64,000 nt of DNA. Origin: Denitromonas ohlonensis (lineage in GTDB: Bacteria; Pseudomonadota; Gammaproteobacteria; Burkholderiales; Rhodocyclaceae). A model generated the notes under the pieces. The model made no database searches and was not told where the DNA came from. It saw only the letters and a program-made list of their open reading frames with translations. Below, one piece after another: positions 1-9,685 of the stretch; position 1 is the stretch's first letter; each line of letters starts with the position of its first letter. The translations under genes and the position numbers were made by a program. The stretch is taken from positions 62,001 through 126,000 of the forward strand of contig NZ_VMNI01000003.1 of NCBI RefSeq assembly GCF_007625205.1. The letters are read 5' to 3'.

Positions 1-230
1 ACCGCATCACCAGCAACGAGGTGCACAGGTGGCTGCCCAGCCATCTCTACATAGCATTCTCCTTCGGTAATCATGTGGAAAATTACCACTCGCTCGGCAC
101 CAGGCTCTAGCAATGGCGCGGCATAGTCAGCATGCGGAGACTGATAGCACCAAGGTGCTGTGAATCGTCCGTTGATAAAGATAGCGCCCATCAGACGCAC
201 AACTCTCAAAGTTTCAGACAGGGCATCCAT
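1..230 (-). CDS. AraC-type cupin-domain protein, 3' part beyond window
   Basis: An open frame reads leftward from ATG 228-230 without a stop to the window edge (about 76 residues seen). The visible start, MDALSETLRVVRLMGAIF, followed by a hydrophobic, Trp-containing stretch (FTAPWCYQSPHAD) and a beta-rich segment ending HLVAGDAV, resembles the cupin_6 N-terminal domain of AraC-family regulators. In that family a C-terminal helix-turn-helix pair follows, which would lie outside the window. Its ATG sits two bases after the stop of the upstream OsmC gene, so the two are probably co-transcribed. It could also be a stand-alone cupin. Confidence 0.7.
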   Translation of the reverse strand, partial: MDALSETLRVVRLMGAIFINGRFTAPWCYQSPHADYAAPLLEPGAERVVIFHMITEGECYVEMAGQPPVHLVAGDA

Positions 231-232
231 TG

Positions 233-763
233 TCACGACGCGACGGTGACATGCAGGGAAAACGGCGTTGCTGTCAGGAGTGCACTCGGGACGGGGGAGT
301 GACTAAGGCAACTCTCAACCAAAGTTTTCAAGGCCGCCGGAGTTGATCCGTTCGCAGCGACTGTGACACGCAACTCAACATCGAAGGGGCCTGCATAAAC
401 CGGCGCTCCATTGGACTCAGACATTCCAAGAAGACCTCTAGCATCTGAGCGGCTGCCGACATCGACCTCAATATTCGTAAGTATGATTCCTTCACATGCG
501 GCGGCCATCACGATTGAAGTTGTCGCACATGACGCAATACCGGCACGAAACAACCAGCCCGGCGAAACCTGGTCGCCGCTACCACCGAGTTCCGCCGGCA
601 TGTCAGTTGCCACCTCCATGCCATTGGCGTTTCGGATAAGCACCCTTGTTCCGGATACCCATCTGGCGCTTGCCGGAGCATCGTCGCTAATACCAACCTT
701 GGGGCGTCGCTGAAAAGCAGCCTTCGCGCGGCATATCGCTGCCTCAATGTCTTGAAGTACCAT
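233..763 (-). CDS. OsmC family peroxiredoxin-like protein
   Basis: A 176-residue protein of the OsmC/Ohr superfamily, whose members reduce organic hydroperoxides with a pair of reactive cysteines. The hallmark segments are visible: GWLFRAGIASCATTSIVMAA (first Cys on the long central helix) and ESCLSHSPVPSALL (second Cys), with the GLLGM turn between them. A purine-rich AAGGGG lies about 8 bases before the ATG. The gene heads a leftward pair with the cupin/AraC-type gene, and a second OsmC gene runs rightward nearby. The substrate cannot be told from sequence. Confidence 0.85.
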   Translation of the reverse strand: MVLQDIEAAICRAKAAFQRRPKVGISDDAPASARWVSGTRVLIRNANGMEVATDMPAELGGSGDQVSPGWLFRAGIASCATTSIVMAAACEGIILTNIEVDVGSRSDARGLLGMSESNGAPVYAGPFDVELRVTVAANGSTPAALKTLVESCLSHSPVPSALLTATPFSLHVTVAS

Positions 764-825
764 TTTCTGACCCCTTGGTTGGTTTCAATAGATGACATTC
801 TGGGCGCTTTGAGCAGCTTCCAGCA

Positions 826-1122
826 ATGCCTAGCGCTGACCAGAACTGCACGCAGGATGATCAAACAGTAAATCCGGACGTTGAGGCAACGGTCGCGAGG
901 ATTCATTACCAATTCAGGACGGTCAGTCAATTCGTCGCGACGCCTAGACAGGACGAGTCGTCATTCATTGAGGCACCGTCTAAACGTTACAACTCGGGAG
1001 ATATCACCGTGCAAATTTCAACTCATTTCAATGCCGTTGAGCAGATGCAAGCATCTGCATGGGCAAGCGGCGTCGTCCCCAGTGAATACATTGAGATAGT
1101 GCTCACAGGGACTAAACCGTGA
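826..1122 (+). CDS. hypothetical protein, 98 aa
   Basis: I do not recognise this product. It is a small soluble-looking protein without signal peptide or membrane segment. Its last four bases overlap the GTG start of the following OsmC gene (GTGA), which favours translational coupling and therefore a real gene. No convincing ribosome-binding site precedes the ATG, and base composition is less GC-rich than in the rest of the window. It may be a decayed or transferred remnant. Confidence 0.4.
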   Translation: MPSADQNCTQDDQTVNPDVEATVARIHYQFRTVSQFVATPRQDESSFIEAPSKRYNSGDITVQISTHFNAVEQMQASAWASGVVPSEYIEIVLTGTKP

Positions 1123-1694
1123 AAACAATCGTCCAAAATGCCCAGGAGCCGCTGCGCAAACAGTTCAAGGAGGCACCGGCTTTGGCCATGGTGACCGACC
1201 ACGCGCGCACTTGTGGCACTAATCCCGCAGATCCTTTCCACACCTTGGTGGAACCTATGGATGGATGCGGCGTTTGCGTTCCTATTGGTGTTCATCGAGC
1301 CGTCGGTGGCCTGCATGATGCCCCCACACCCGGTGACATGCTGTGCGCTGCGCTGGCGGCGTGTCAGGACTCCGCTGTCAGAATGGTGGCCAATCGTTTA
1401 GGGATCGAAATCATCCACCTGGAAGTTCGTGTGACTGCGCAAGTCGATGTGCGAGGCGCCTTGGGCATGGACACGGCTGTGCCGGTGGGCTTTCAGTCCA
1501 TGACTTGTGACATCCATCTGAGTGTGCAGGAGAGCACGCCCCCCAAGTTGCTAGATGCCCTGCATGCGGCGGCCCAAAGGTGCTGCGTGGTGCAGCAAAC
1601 CCTGCACCAACCGCCGCCGGTGACGACCCGGTTTAGAACCTTTTCACCTAGCGCCGTTGAAAGCAATGAAACCTCAGTTGCATCGAAGCAATAG
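1119..1694 (+). CDS. OsmC family protein
   Basis: A 191-residue OsmC-superfamily protein. The central helix carries GDMLCAALAACQDSA and the second redox cysteine region is AAQRCCVVQQTL; between them is the VRGALGM turn typical of the family. Start chosen at GTG 1119, overlapping the stop of the preceding 98-residue frame. It differs clearly in sequence from the other OsmC gene at 233-763, so the pair is not a recent tandem duplication. The role is probably thiol-dependent peroxide or electrophile detoxification, inferred from the family only. Confidence 0.82.
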   Translation: MKTIVQNAQEPLRKQFKEAPALAMVTDHARTCGTNPADPFHTLVEPMDGCGVCVPIGVHRAVGGLHDAPTPGDMLCAALAACQDSAVRMVANRLGIEIIHLEVRVTAQVDVRGALGMDTAVPVGFQSMTCDIHLSVQESTPPKLLDALHAAAQRCCVVQQTLHQPPPVTTRFRTFSPSAVESNETSVASKQ

Positions 1695-1728
1695 TTTCAA
1701 TATCAGGTTTGATATTTCAGTGCTGAAC

Positions 1729-1760
1729 GTTGGGCTTTGCTGCGCTCAACCCAACCTACA
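1729..1760. repeat. short dispersed repeat, copy A
   Basis: A 32-bp sequence that recurs at 2675-2706 with a single difference. It has GTTGGG and CCCAAC arms around a CGC/GCG core, so it can fold back on itself, in the manner of REP-type elements. It lies in the 264-base gap between the OsmC gene and cbiZ (1695-1958). In the rest of that gap I see no gene. Confidence 0.7.
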
Positions 1761-1958
1761 TGGAGCCGTGGCGCACTTGCGACGGACGGCTCGGCGTCGA
1801 TAGCGGTCCGTCACGCCCTTTCCCCGATTACCCACCATTCACACCTTGAACACGATGGTGAGCGTGAGTGATGCCAGACCAACGTCCGCCATGCGTGTAT
1901 CGGCAGCCACAAGCACTACCGGGCGAGTGGCGAGCTACTGCGATGCCTCGTGGAGGCA

Positions 1959-2612
1959 TCACTCCGCCAGTAACGCGTCCCGAACGACTTGTCGCACGGC
2001 TTTCGCAATCAACCAGCCAGGAATCGTGGCGGGCCCGGCGTAGGGCTGGGAGGCGCCGCGCCCGGTGGTTGCGACTGTCACGGTGTCGGTCGAGGTGCCG
2101 GTGGCGAGTGCGCCGTCGGAGGTGCGGATGGCCATCTCGGTGAGTGTGGCGGTCTTGGCTTCGGTGGCGGTGATGATGGCGTTCACCATGGCGGCTCGGG
2201 TGAATGCGGCGTCGACCAGCACGATGAGGTTGATGGTGCCGGGCGTGGCTTTGTACGGCGCTGAGATGCCGGCGCTGGTGGCATTGCCGATGCCGGCGGT
2301 GGCGAGCACACCGACGCGCACGCCGTTGTCTTCGACGAGGGCGAGTCGTGCCTTGTGTAGCGGCACCGCAGTGAGCAGGCCGATGAAGGGGCCGCTGATG
2401 TCGCACTGGCTGGCGATGCGTTCAAGGTCTGACGCCGGGTCATCGGAGCCGTAGTCGACGGGCACATTCGCGTTGAGGATATGGCGTACCCGGCGAAATC
2501 CGCTGCCATGGAAAGACGACGAGAGTGTTGTCAGCAGCGCCTCGCTTTCGACGTGAATCGCGCCAGAACGGTGTTTGATGCGGATGCCGGGAATCGGGGT
2601 TTCGATACGCAT
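1959..2612 (-). CDS. cbiZ: adenosylcobinamide amidohydrolase
   Basis: A 217-residue CbiZ-family protein. CbiZ enzymes hydrolyse the side-chain amide of adenosylcobinamide or adenosylpseudocobalamin, so that salvaged corrinoids can be rebuilt with the preferred lower ligand. Family-typical text is seen in the C-terminal half: ITATEAKTATLTEM, ATGTSTDTVTVATTG and the late GPATIPGWLIAKAV. The start at ATG 2612 is chosen because the frame upstream of it consists of the dispersed repeat at 2675-2706 and low-complexity sequence. An 8-bp hairpin (1942-1949/1953-1960) ends on the stop codon. The enzyme would feed the two B12-dependent mutases encoded downstream. Confidence 0.8.
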   Translation of the reverse strand: MRIETPIPGIRIKHRSGAIHVESEALLTTLSSSFHGSGFRRVRHILNANVPVDYGSDDPASDLERIASQCDISGPFIGLLTAVPLHKARLALVEDNGVRVGVLATAGIGNATSAGISAPYKATPGTINLIVLVDAAFTRAAMVNAIITATEAKTATLTEMAIRTSDGALATGTSTDTVTVATTGRGASQPYAGPATIPGWLIAKAVRQVVRDALLAE

Positions 2613-2674
2613 GGGCGGGAGTTTAGTGCATGCGGCTTGCCCAAGACTCGGTCTTCCACTATTGCAGGCTACGC

Positions 2675-2706
2675 GTTGGGCTTCGCTGCGCTCAACCCAA
2701 CCTACA
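2675..2706. repeat. short dispersed repeat, copy B
   Basis: Second copy of the element at 1729-1760, in the same orientation with 31 of 32 bases identical. It lies between cbiZ and the MFS gene, so cbiZ is bracketed by direct copies. It also falls inside the spurious N-terminal extension of the cbiZ frame, which helps fix the cbiZ start at 2612. Confidence 0.7.
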
Positions 2707-2718
2707 CGCCGGTCACGC

Positions 2719-3933
2719 TCAGACCGTACGCTGCCCCACCCCAAGCGCCGCGACCACGGCGATCATCAGCACCACCGCCGCGCCGGCCAGGGTCGCGCCG
2801 TACCAGCCCTGATCCATGAAGGCGCCGAAGAGCACTGGCGAGATGGCGAAGCCGACGTCGAGGCCGGAATACACCGTGCCGTAGACACGGCCGGTGGCGC
2901 CTTTGGGGGCGGCTTTCTTGATCATCATGTCGCGGCTGGGGCCGCCGATGCCGACGGCGAAGCCGGTGGCGGCGAGCAGGGCCATGGTGCCTTGGCCGCC
3001 GAGCCAGCCGGTGGCGCAAACCAGTAGCAGCACGGCGCCGGCGGTCATGGCCCAGGCGACCACCCGGTCGCTGTGGCGGGTCTGGCCGGCGATGAAACCA
3101 CCGACCAGCATGCCAAAGGCGCCGCACAGCATGTAGGCGCTGATGGTGAGTGTGGCGGCTTCGACGCTGACGCCGTGCACCGCTTCGAGAATGGAGGGCG
3201 CGAAGCTTTGCACCACGGCCAGCGTCATGGTGGAGAGCAAAAAGAAGGCGAAGCACCACCAGATGACCGGCAGCTTGAGGTAGTCGAGATCAGAACCTTT
3301 GGGGGCGTCGGGGTGGCGCACGGCCACCTCTGTGCGCAGTTTGTCGCGCTGCCAGAACAACACCGCCAACACCAGCGCGTACAGCGCGGCGGCGCACAGA
3401 TAGGCGGTGCGCCAGTCGGCCAGCGCGGTGATGCCGACCAGAAAGGCCGGCGCCAGCGCCCAGCCGAGGTTGCCGGTCAGGCCGTGGGCGCTGAAGGCAT
3501 GACCGAGCCGGCCGGTCGATACCTTCTGGTTGAGGATGGTGAAGTCGGCCGGATGAAACGGCGCGTTGCCCAGGCCGGCGAGCACGGCCACCAGCATCAA
3601 GCCGGTGTAACCCGTCGCCTGACTCGCCACCAGCGCCGCCACCAGAAACAGCGAGATCGCGGCGAACAGCACAGGTCGGGCGCCGAAGCGGTCGACCACG
3701 AAACCCGCCAGCGCCTGCCCGGTGCCCGAGACGACGAAGAACAGGCTCATCAGCAGGCCAACATCCGAGAAGCTCAGGCCGAACTCGCGGATGAACACCG
3801 GAAACAAGGGGGCGAGCAGCAGGTGCGAGAAGTGCGAGATGCCATGCGCCAGACCAACGAGGCCGATCACGGCGGCGTCCTGCTTCAGTGAGGGAATGGG
3901 CGCGACGGCCGCATCGAGCGTGGTGGTGTTCAT
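2719..3933 (-). CDS. MFS transporter
   Basis: A 404-residue major facilitator superfamily permease with about twelve hydrophobic segments. The N-terminal half carries the loop-2/3 type signature VDRFGARPV, and the text LAHGISHFSHLLLAPLFPVF resembles the fosmidomycin-resistance (Fsr-like) branch. Start taken at the internal ATG 3933; the 16-residue upstream extension looks non-protein-like. It is transcribed toward cbiZ with 106 bases between them, so the two may share a transcript. The substrate is unknown. Confidence 0.82.
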   Translation of the reverse strand: MNTTTLDAAVAPIPSLKQDAAVIGLVGLAHGISHFSHLLLAPLFPVFIREFGLSFSDVGLLMSLFFVVSGTGQALAGFVVDRFGARPVLFAAISLFLVAALVASQATGYTGLMLVAVLAGLGNAPFHPADFTILNQKVSTGRLGHAFSAHGLTGNLGWALAPAFLVGITALADWRTAYLCAAALYALVLAVLFWQRDKLRTEVAVRHPDAPKGSDLDYLKLPVIWWCFAFFLLSTMTLAVVQSFAPSILEAVHGVSVEAATLTISAYMLCGAFGMLVGGFIAGQTRHSDRVVAWAMTAGAVLLLVCATGWLGGQGTMALLAATGFAVGIGGPSRDMMIKKAAPKGATGRVYGTVYSGLDVGFAISPVLFGAFMDQGWYGATLAGAAVVLMIAVVAALGVGQRTV

Positions 3934-4016
3934 GGGGCGATAGTACGTTCGATGCGCCAGGCACGCACAGTGCGAGGGCAAAAAGCATCGCGCCGGCCAG
4001 CCGAACGGCAGTGGCG

Positions 4017-4580
4017 CTACTGAATCGTCAGCCTTCCGAACCAGCGCGCACCGGGCGCGACATCGCTGCGCTCATGTGGCCCGTAGGGCGGCAGCGCGGG
4101 GTCGGCTGGCGGCGCGCCGATCAGGTTGAGGTCGATGGCCTGGGGCGTGCCGACCAGCCCCGCATCGGTGCGCTGCAGGCGGTAGTACACGCCGTTCCAG
4201 AGTTTGGCGCCGAACTCGTTGGGCAGTTTGTAGAAGAACATCAGCGCATGCTCGAGCCAGGCCAGATCGTCGGTGGTGACGCTGGCGGGGTTGGCATGGG
4301 GATACGGCACGTGGCAGAACACTTCGTCTGGCGTTTCGAGGCACTTGAACTCTTTCATCGACAGAAAGAAGTCGGTGAAGCGCGCATGATCCATATGCAC
4401 GGCCACGCCAATGCGCTCGCCTTGTGGCGTGAAAGTGACCGTGCCGATGGGGATGGGTTGCCCGTCGCGTGCGTGCAGCACGATGCTGCGGGTGCCGCTC
4501 AGTTCCCACGCGGATGCGCTGCCGGCAAACAGTGCGCCGGCGAGCAGCGTTGCGGTGATCCATGGCTTGATCGGGCGCAT
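4017..4580 (-). CDS. exported hypothetical protein
   Basis: A 187-residue protein with a clear Sec-type signal peptide: basic start MRPIK, hydrophobic core TATLLAGALFAG, cleavage probably after SASA. The mature part is beta-rich, without recognised catalytic motifs. The start at ATG 4580 has AAGGAG six bases upstream, better than the upstream ATG 4691. I do not recognise the family; periplasmic location is inferred from the signal peptide. Confidence 0.75.
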   Translation of the reverse strand: MRPIKPWITATLLAGALFAGSASAWELSGTRSIVLHARDGQPIPIGTVTFTPQGERIGVAVHMDHARFTDFFLSMKEFKCLETPDEVFCHVPYPHANPASVTTDDLAWLEHALMFFYKLPNEFGAKLWNGVYYRLQRTDAGLVGTPQAIDLNLIGAPPADPALPPYGPHERSDVAPGARWFGRLTIQ

Positions 4581-4749
4581 GACGACTCCTTGGTGTGGCG
4601 CCATGGCCGATGGCGATGATGCTGCCAGACGCGTTGGAGGAGCATCCCCACGCGGCCGCCTGCGGTCAATCGAGATTTTCTGGATTTGCACGGCGGGCGA
4701 CGTCCTGGCCGATACGCGACGATTCAGGTCGCGCGGGCACCCGATAAAA

Positions 4750-4776
4750 GAAACCGAGGCGCACGGCCTCGGTTTC
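4750..4776 (-). terminator. rho-independent terminator
   Basis: An 11-bp perfect stem (4750-4760 with 4766-4776) with a 5-base loop. On the minus strand it is followed by TTTTAT. It ends the icmF / small-protein transcription unit. Confidence 0.85.
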
Positions 4777-4784
4777 TGGCGCTA

Positions 4785-5009
4785 TCAAAGCGACGATGGC
4801 GCTCGGTATCGATGCATCTTGGTCGGGTTGTGTCGCATCAGGATCTCGGTGACTTCACGCTCAGTCGCATTGGGCGTGATGACCTTGACCTGCATTTGCT
4901 CGGTGACCAGGTACACGTTTTCGCGTGGAATGCCGATGGACACCAGATCGTCGAGCACGTTCTCCATCGCATCCTTGGAGCTGAAGTCGCCGGTTACGGT
5001 TTTGGTCAT
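4785..5009 (-). CDS. small conserved protein, 74 aa
   Basis: An acidic/amphipathic 74-residue protein beginning MTKTVTGDFSSKDAMENV, with an alternating beta-alpha pattern and a conserved-looking TPNATEREVTEILMRH stretch. GGAGAA lies about 6 bases before the ATG. It resembles the small alpha-beta repeat unit of YflT/general-stress type proteins, but that is a loose likeness. It lies 119 bases downstream of icmF and is followed by a strong terminator, so it is probably the last gene of that transcript. Confidence 0.7.
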   Translation of the reverse strand: MTKTVTGDFSSKDAMENVLDDLVSIGIPRENVYLVTEQMQVKVITPNATEREVTEILMRHNPTKMHRYRAPSSL

Positions 5010-5128
5010 GACGTTCTCCTCGGTCGGTTGAAACGGCGCTACCGACGGCCGGCGGGCATCTGCCCGCCCGACCGTTCAATAACACTGACCGCGGCATGTT
5101 GCGAAAATTCCGCCACCGCAACAATGAC

Positions 5129-8100
5129 TTACATGCTGCGACGGTACTGGCCACCCACTTCGTACAGCGTGGTGGTGATCTGACCCAGCGAGCAGTAACG
5201 CACGGCATCAACCAGCACTTCGAAGACGTTGCCGTTGTCGATCACGGTCTGGCGCAGCTTGGCGAGCCACTTGTCGCACTCGGCCTTGTTGCGGCCCTGG
5301 AAGTCAGCCAGGCGGGTGAGCTGGCCCTGCTTTTCTTCCTCGGTGGAGCGCGCCAGTTCGATTTCGGGCTGGGCAGAGCCTTTCGGGTTGAGGAAGGTGT
5401 TCACGCCGATGATCGGGTAGGAGCCGTCGTGCTTCTTGTGCTCGTAGTAGAGCGACTCTTCCTGGATCTTGCCGCGCTGGTAGCCGGTCTCCATGGCGCC
5501 GAGCACGCCGCCGCGCTCGCTGATGGCTTCGAACTCGCGCAGCACGGCTTCTTCGACGAGGTCAGTCAGTTCGTCGATGATGAAGGCGCCCTGGTTGGGG
5601 TTTTCGTTGTTGGCCAGGCCCCACTCGCGGTTGATGACCAGCTGGATCGCCATGGCGCGACGCACGGATTCTTCGGTCGGCGTGGTGATAGCTTCATCGT
5701 AGGCGTTGGTGTGCAGCGAGTTGCAGTTGTCGTAGATGGCAATCAGCGCCTGCAGCGTGGTGCGGATGTCGTTGAAGTCCATCTCCTGCGCATGCAGCGA
5801 ACGGCCGGAGGTCTGGATGTGGTACTTGAGCTTCTGGCTGCGCTCGTTGGCGCCGTACTTGTTCTTCATCGCCACGGCCCAGATGCGGCGGGCGACGCGA
5901 CCGATCACGGTGTATTCCGGGTCCATGCCATTGCTGAAGAAGAAGCTCAGGTTGGGCGCGAAATCGTCGATGTGCATGCCGCGCGCGAGATACGACTCCA
6001 CGTAGGTAAAGCCGTTCGACAGCGTGAAGGCGAGCTGGCTGATCGGGTTCGCGCCGGCTTCGGCAATGTGATAGCCGGAGATCGACACCGAGTAGAAGTT
6101 CTGCACCTTGTGGTGCACAAAGTACTCCTGGATGTCGCCCATCATCTTGAGCGCGAATTCGGTACTGAAGATGCAGGTGTTCTGCCCCTGGTCTTCCTTC
6201 AGGATGTCGGCCTGCACCGTGCCGCGCACGGTCGACAGCGTCCAGGCCTTGATCTTGGCATGCTCGTCTTCGGTCGGATCGCGGCCGTTGTCGGCCTTAA
6301 ACTTGGCCACCTGCTGGTCGAGCGCGGTGTTGAAGTAGAAGGCCAGGATGAAGGGCGCCGGGCCGTTGATGGTCATCGACACTGAGGTGGTCGGCGCGCA
6401 CAGGTCAAAGCCGTCGTAGAGCACCTTCATGTCGTCGAGCGTGGCGATGGAGACGCCCGAGTTGCCGATCTTGCCGTAGATGTCGGGACGCGGGTCGGGG
6501 TCGCAGCCATACAGCGTGACCGAGTCGAAGGCGGTCGACAGACGGTGCGCCGGCATGCCTTCGGAGACGCGCTTGAAGCGGCGGTTGGTACGGAAGGCGT
6601 CGCCCTCGCCCGCGAACATGCGGGTGGGGTCTTCGCCCTCGCGCTTGAAGGCGAACACGCCCGCGGTGTAGGGGAAGGAGCCGGGGACGTTTTCCTTCAT
6701 CAGGAAGCGCAGCGTCTCGCCTTCGTCTTCAAAATTGGGCAGCGACACCTTGCGGATCTTGGTGCCCGACAGCGACTTGCGGGTCAGCTGGGTGCGGATC
6801 TCCTTGTCGCGGATCTTCACCACGTACTCATCTTCAGCGTACAGCGCCTTCTCGGTGGGCCACTGCTCGAGCAGCTTGCGCGCCGTCGGGGTAAGCTCGC
6901 CGTCCTTCCAGTTGATCATCTCGTCAAAATGCGCGGCCGGCTTGCCGCACTGCTCGAACAGCGCCTTGGCGGTGCGCAGCGACTGACGCTCGCGCGCCAC
7001 GCGCACTTGCTGGCCGGTGTGCTTGTGATAGTCACGCACCGACTCGGCGATCTCGGCCAGGTAGCGGATGCGCTCGGCCGGCACAATGGCGCGGCCTTTG
7101 GAAGACGAGCGCACGCTCACCACCGGCAGCTTGCCCGGCTTGGCCTTGAGGCCGGCTTCGATCAAGCTCGGCAGAATCGCCTGATACAGCGCGGTCACGC
7201 CGTCGTCGTTGAAGCGCGCGGCCATGGTGCCGAACACCGGCATCTGCTCGGTCGGCGTGCTGAAGGCTTCGCGGTTGCGCTGGTATTGCTTGCGCACATC
7301 GCGCAGCGCGTCGTCAGCGCCCTTGCGGTCGAATTTGTTGATGGCGACGAAGTCGGCGAAGTCGAGCATGTCGATTTTTTCGAGCTGGCTGGCGGCGCCG
7401 AATTCGGGCGTCATCACATACAGCGACTTGTCGACAAAGGGCACGATGGCCGCGTCGCCCTGGCCGATGCCGGAGGTCTCGACCACCACCAGATCGAAGC
7501 CCGCCAGCTTGCACGCGGCGATCACTTCGGGCAGCGCGGCGGAGACTTCGGCGCCGGTGTCGCGGGTGGCCAGCGAGCGCATGAAGATGTTCTCGTGCTC
7601 GATGGCGTTCATGCGGATGCGGTCGCCCAGCAGCGCGCCGCCGGTGCGCTTGCGCGAGGGGTCGATGGAGATGACGGCCAGCTTGAGCTTGTCTTCCTGG
7701 TCGAGGCGGAAGCGACGCACCAGTTCGTCGGTGAGCGAGCTCTTGCCCGCGCCGCCGGTGCCGGTAATGCCCAGCGCCGGCACGGTCAGCTTGGCGGCGG
7801 CGTCGATCAGGGCTTTTTTGGTGGCGGCGTCATACGCGCCGTTTTCGAGCGCGGTGATGATCTGTGCCAGCGCGCGCAGGTCGCCCGCCTTGAGCTGCTT
7901 GAGCATGTCCTTGGCGGCCGGTGCGAGCGGGGCCAGATCGTAGTCGGAGGTCTTGACCACGTCGTTGATCATGCCCTGCAGGCCGATCGTGGCGCCGTCT
8001 TCGGGCGAGTAGATGCGGGTCACGCCGTAGTCGTGCAGCTCCTTGATCTCGCTCGGCACGATCACGCCGCCGCCGCCGCCAAACACCTTGATGTTCTCGC

Positions 8101-8392
8101 CGCCGTTGGCCTTGAGCAGGTCGATCATGTACTTGAAGAACTCGACATGGCCGCCCTGGTACGAGGTGATGGCGATACCCTGCACGTCTTCCTGGAGCGC
8201 GGCATTGACGATCTCGCCGACCGAGCGGTTGTGGCCCAGATGGATCACCTCGGCGCCGGAAGATTGCATAATCCGCCGCATGATGTTGATTGAGGCATCA
8301 TGACCGTCGAACAGGGACGCGGCGGTCACGAACCGCACTTTGTTCTTGGGCTTGTAGGGCTTCAGCTTCTTGGCGACGCTCAGATCAGTCAT
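5129..8392 (-). CDS. icmF: fused isobutyryl-CoA mutase IcmF
   Basis: A 1087-residue single-chain adenosylcobalamin-dependent acyl-CoA mutase, interconverting isobutyryl-CoA and n-butyryl-CoA (some members act on isovaleryl-CoA). Domain order as seen: N-terminal B12-binding domain with DGHDAS at residues 29-34 (His31 is the axial ligand); a MeaI-type GTPase chaperone with Walker A GTGGAGKS at 211-218, [12 protein letters not shown] and NKFD; then the C-terminal mutase TIM barrel (for example [17 protein letters not shown]). Start at ATG 8392 after GGGAGAGA; the 52 residues upstream in frame are rejected. It is divergent from an araC-type regulator, which may control it. Confidence 0.95.
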   Translation of the reverse strand: MTDLSVAKKLKPYKPKNKVRFVTAASLFDGHDASINIMRRIMQSSGAEVIHLGHNRSVGEIVNAALQEDVQGIAITSYQGGHVEFFKYMIDLLKANGGENIKVFGGGGGVIVPSEIKELHDYGVTRIYSPEDGATIGLQGMINDVVKTSDYDLAPLAPAAKDMLKQLKAGDLRALAQIITALENGAYDAATKKALIDAAAKLTVPALGITGTGGAGKSSLTDELVRRFRLDQEDKLKLAVISIDPSRKRTGGALLGDRIRMNAIEHENIFMRSLATRDTGAEVSAALPEVIAACKLAGFDLVVVETSGIGQGDAAIVPFVDKSLYVMTPEFGAASQLEKIDMLDFADFVAINKFDRKGADDALRDVRKQYQRNREAFSTPTEQMPVFGTMAARFNDDGVTALYQAILPSLIEAGLKAKPGKLPVVSVRSSSKGRAIVPAERIRYLAEIAESVRDYHKHTGQQVRVARERQSLRTAKALFEQCGKPAAHFDEMINWKDGELTPTARKLLEQWPTEKALYAEDEYVVKIRDKEIRTQLTRKSLSGTKIRKVSLPNFEDEGETLRFLMKENVPGSFPYTAGVFAFKREGEDPTRMFAGEGDAFRTNRRFKRVSEGMPAHRLSTAFDSVTLYGCDPDPRPDIYGKIGNSGVSIATLDDMKVLYDGFDLCAPTTSVSMTINGPAPFILAFYFNTALDQQVAKFKADNGRDPTEDEHAKIKAWTLSTVRGTVQADILKEDQGQNTCIFSTEFALKMMGDIQEYFVHHKVQNFYSVSISGYHIAEAGANPISQLAFTLSNGFTYVESYLARGMHIDDFAPNLSFFFSNGMDPEYTVIGRVARRIWAVAMKNKYGANERSQKLKYHIQTSGRSLHAQEMDFNDIRTTLQALIAIYDNCNSLHTNAYDEAITTPTEESVRRAMAIQLVINREWGLANNENPNQGAFIIDELTDLVEEAVLREFEAISERGGVLGAMETGYQRGKIQEESLYYEHKKHDGSYPIIGVNTFLNPKGSAQPEIELARSTEEEKQGQLTRLADFQGRNKAECDKWLAKLRQTVIDNGNVFEVLVDAVRYCSLGQITTTLYEVGGQYRRSM

Positions 8393-8532
8393 GTGTCTCT
8401 CCCGGGGTCTGGTTATCTGTCTCATGGTAGAGGGCGGGCGGGCACAATGCCATTGCCCCCGGTGACGCATATCGTGCAAAATCGGCCAACATTCTGCGTC
8501 GCTTGTCAGCAACGGCACACCGGGAGATTGCC

Positions 8533-9642
8533 ATGCCCCGACCTGCAAAGTCCGCCGCCTCGCCCGGCACCGCCGGCCGGCCGCGCCGCCCGCGCGCCAC
8601 GGTCGCCCCCGGCTTCGTCACCGGCATGCTCGCCGGGCTGGAGCGGCTAGGCCGCGACCCCGCGCCCTTGCTGGCCGATGCCGGCATCGATCTGGACAAC
8701 CCGACGCTGCGCATCGAGGTCGACCGCTATGCCGCGCTGTACAACCGCATCATTGCCGAACTGGGCGACGAGGGCTTTGGCCTGTTCTCGCAACCGGTGC
8801 GCCCCGGCAGCTTCGAGTTCCTGTGCCGCAGCATGCTCGGCGCCACCACGCTGGCCGACGCACTGGAGCGCGCGGGCCGCTTTCTGCATCTGGTGCTGCC
8901 CGACCTGAACATCACCATCCACCGCCGCGGCGACATGGCGCAGCTGCGCATCGTCGAAACCCGCCCCCTCGGCCCCCGCGACGACCCGGCCCGCGTATTT
9001 GCCTTCGAGTGGCTGCTGCGCCTGCTCCACAGCGTCGCCTGCTGGCTGGTGGGGCGCGGGCTGGCGCTGGAGGCGGTGCGCTTTCCCTACGCCCGCCCGG
9101 CCCATGCCGACGACTACGCGCTGGTGTATACCGAGCATTCGTCGTTTGAAGCGCCCGACCTCGAAGCCAGCCTGCGCGCCAATCTGCTTGACCTGCCCAT
9201 CCGCCGCGACGAAGCGGCGCTGGCCGTGTTCCTGGACGGCGCCCCCGGCAAGATCAGCATGCTCTACCGCCGCGACCGCGAGCTGGTGTTCCGGGTGCGC
9301 GATCTGCTGCGCGACGCCCTGCCCGCCGCCCTCACCGTGACCGAAGCGGCGGCTAGTCTGCATATGTCGACCCGCACCCTGCACCGCCGGCTCGAAGAAG
9401 AAGGCTCGGGCTTTCGCTTGATCAAGGACGCCTTCCGGCGCGACATCGCGCTCTCGCGCCTGACCAAGACCCGCCAGCGCATCGCCGACATCGCCGCCGA
9501 TCTCGGCTACGCCGACACCTCCGCCTTCTACCGCGCCTTTGTCGCCTGGACCGGCCTCGCCCCCGACCGCTTCCGCCGTCAGGTACAAATGCACACGGGT
9601 GAAGACGCGGCGCCCTTCCCGCCCGACACGGCCACGCACTAG
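8533..9642 (+). CDS. AraC family transcriptional regulator
   Basis: A 369-residue regulator. Residues about 20-210 match the arabinose-binding-type N-terminal domain of the OruR/ArgR-like AraC group ([36 protein letters not shown]). The C-terminal 100 residues hold the two helix-turn-helix motifs ([20 protein letters not shown], and [20 protein letters not shown]). The start at ATG 8533 follows GGGAGA. It is transcribed away from icmF across 140 bases and is followed after 43 bases by a histidine kinase gene. Control of icmF is inferred from position. Confidence 0.88.
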   Translation: MPRPAKSAASPGTAGRPRRPRATVAPGFVTGMLAGLERLGRDPAPLLADAGIDLDNPTLRIEVDRYAALYNRIIAELGDEGFGLFSQPVRPGSFEFLCRSMLGATTLADALERAGRFLHLVLPDLNITIHRRGDMAQLRIVETRPLGPRDDPARVFAFEWLLRLLHSVACWLVGRGLALEAVRFPYARPAHADDYALVYTEHSSFEAPDLEASLRANLLDLPIRRDEAALAVFLDGAPGKISMLYRRDRELVFRVRDLLRDALPAALTVTEAAASLHMSTRTLHRRLEEEGSGFRLIKDAFRRDIALSRLTKTRQRIADIAADLGYADTSAFYRAFVAWTGLAPDRFRRQVQMHTGEDAAPFPPDTATH

Positions 9643-9685
9643 AATGGTGCCTCGCCCCGCCGCCCCAGCCCACTGAGACGCGCTC

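Noticed and set aside
1828-2406. 192-residue minus-strand frame overlapping cbiZ in another phase
   Set aside because: Arg/His-rich shadow of cbiZ with no recognisable motif.
5096-8293. Long plus-strand frames opposite icmF (429 and 582 residues)
   Set aside because: They lie antisense to a gene with clear domains, are low-complexity His/Arg/Gly-rich, and show no motif. They are an effect of high GC content at third codon positions.
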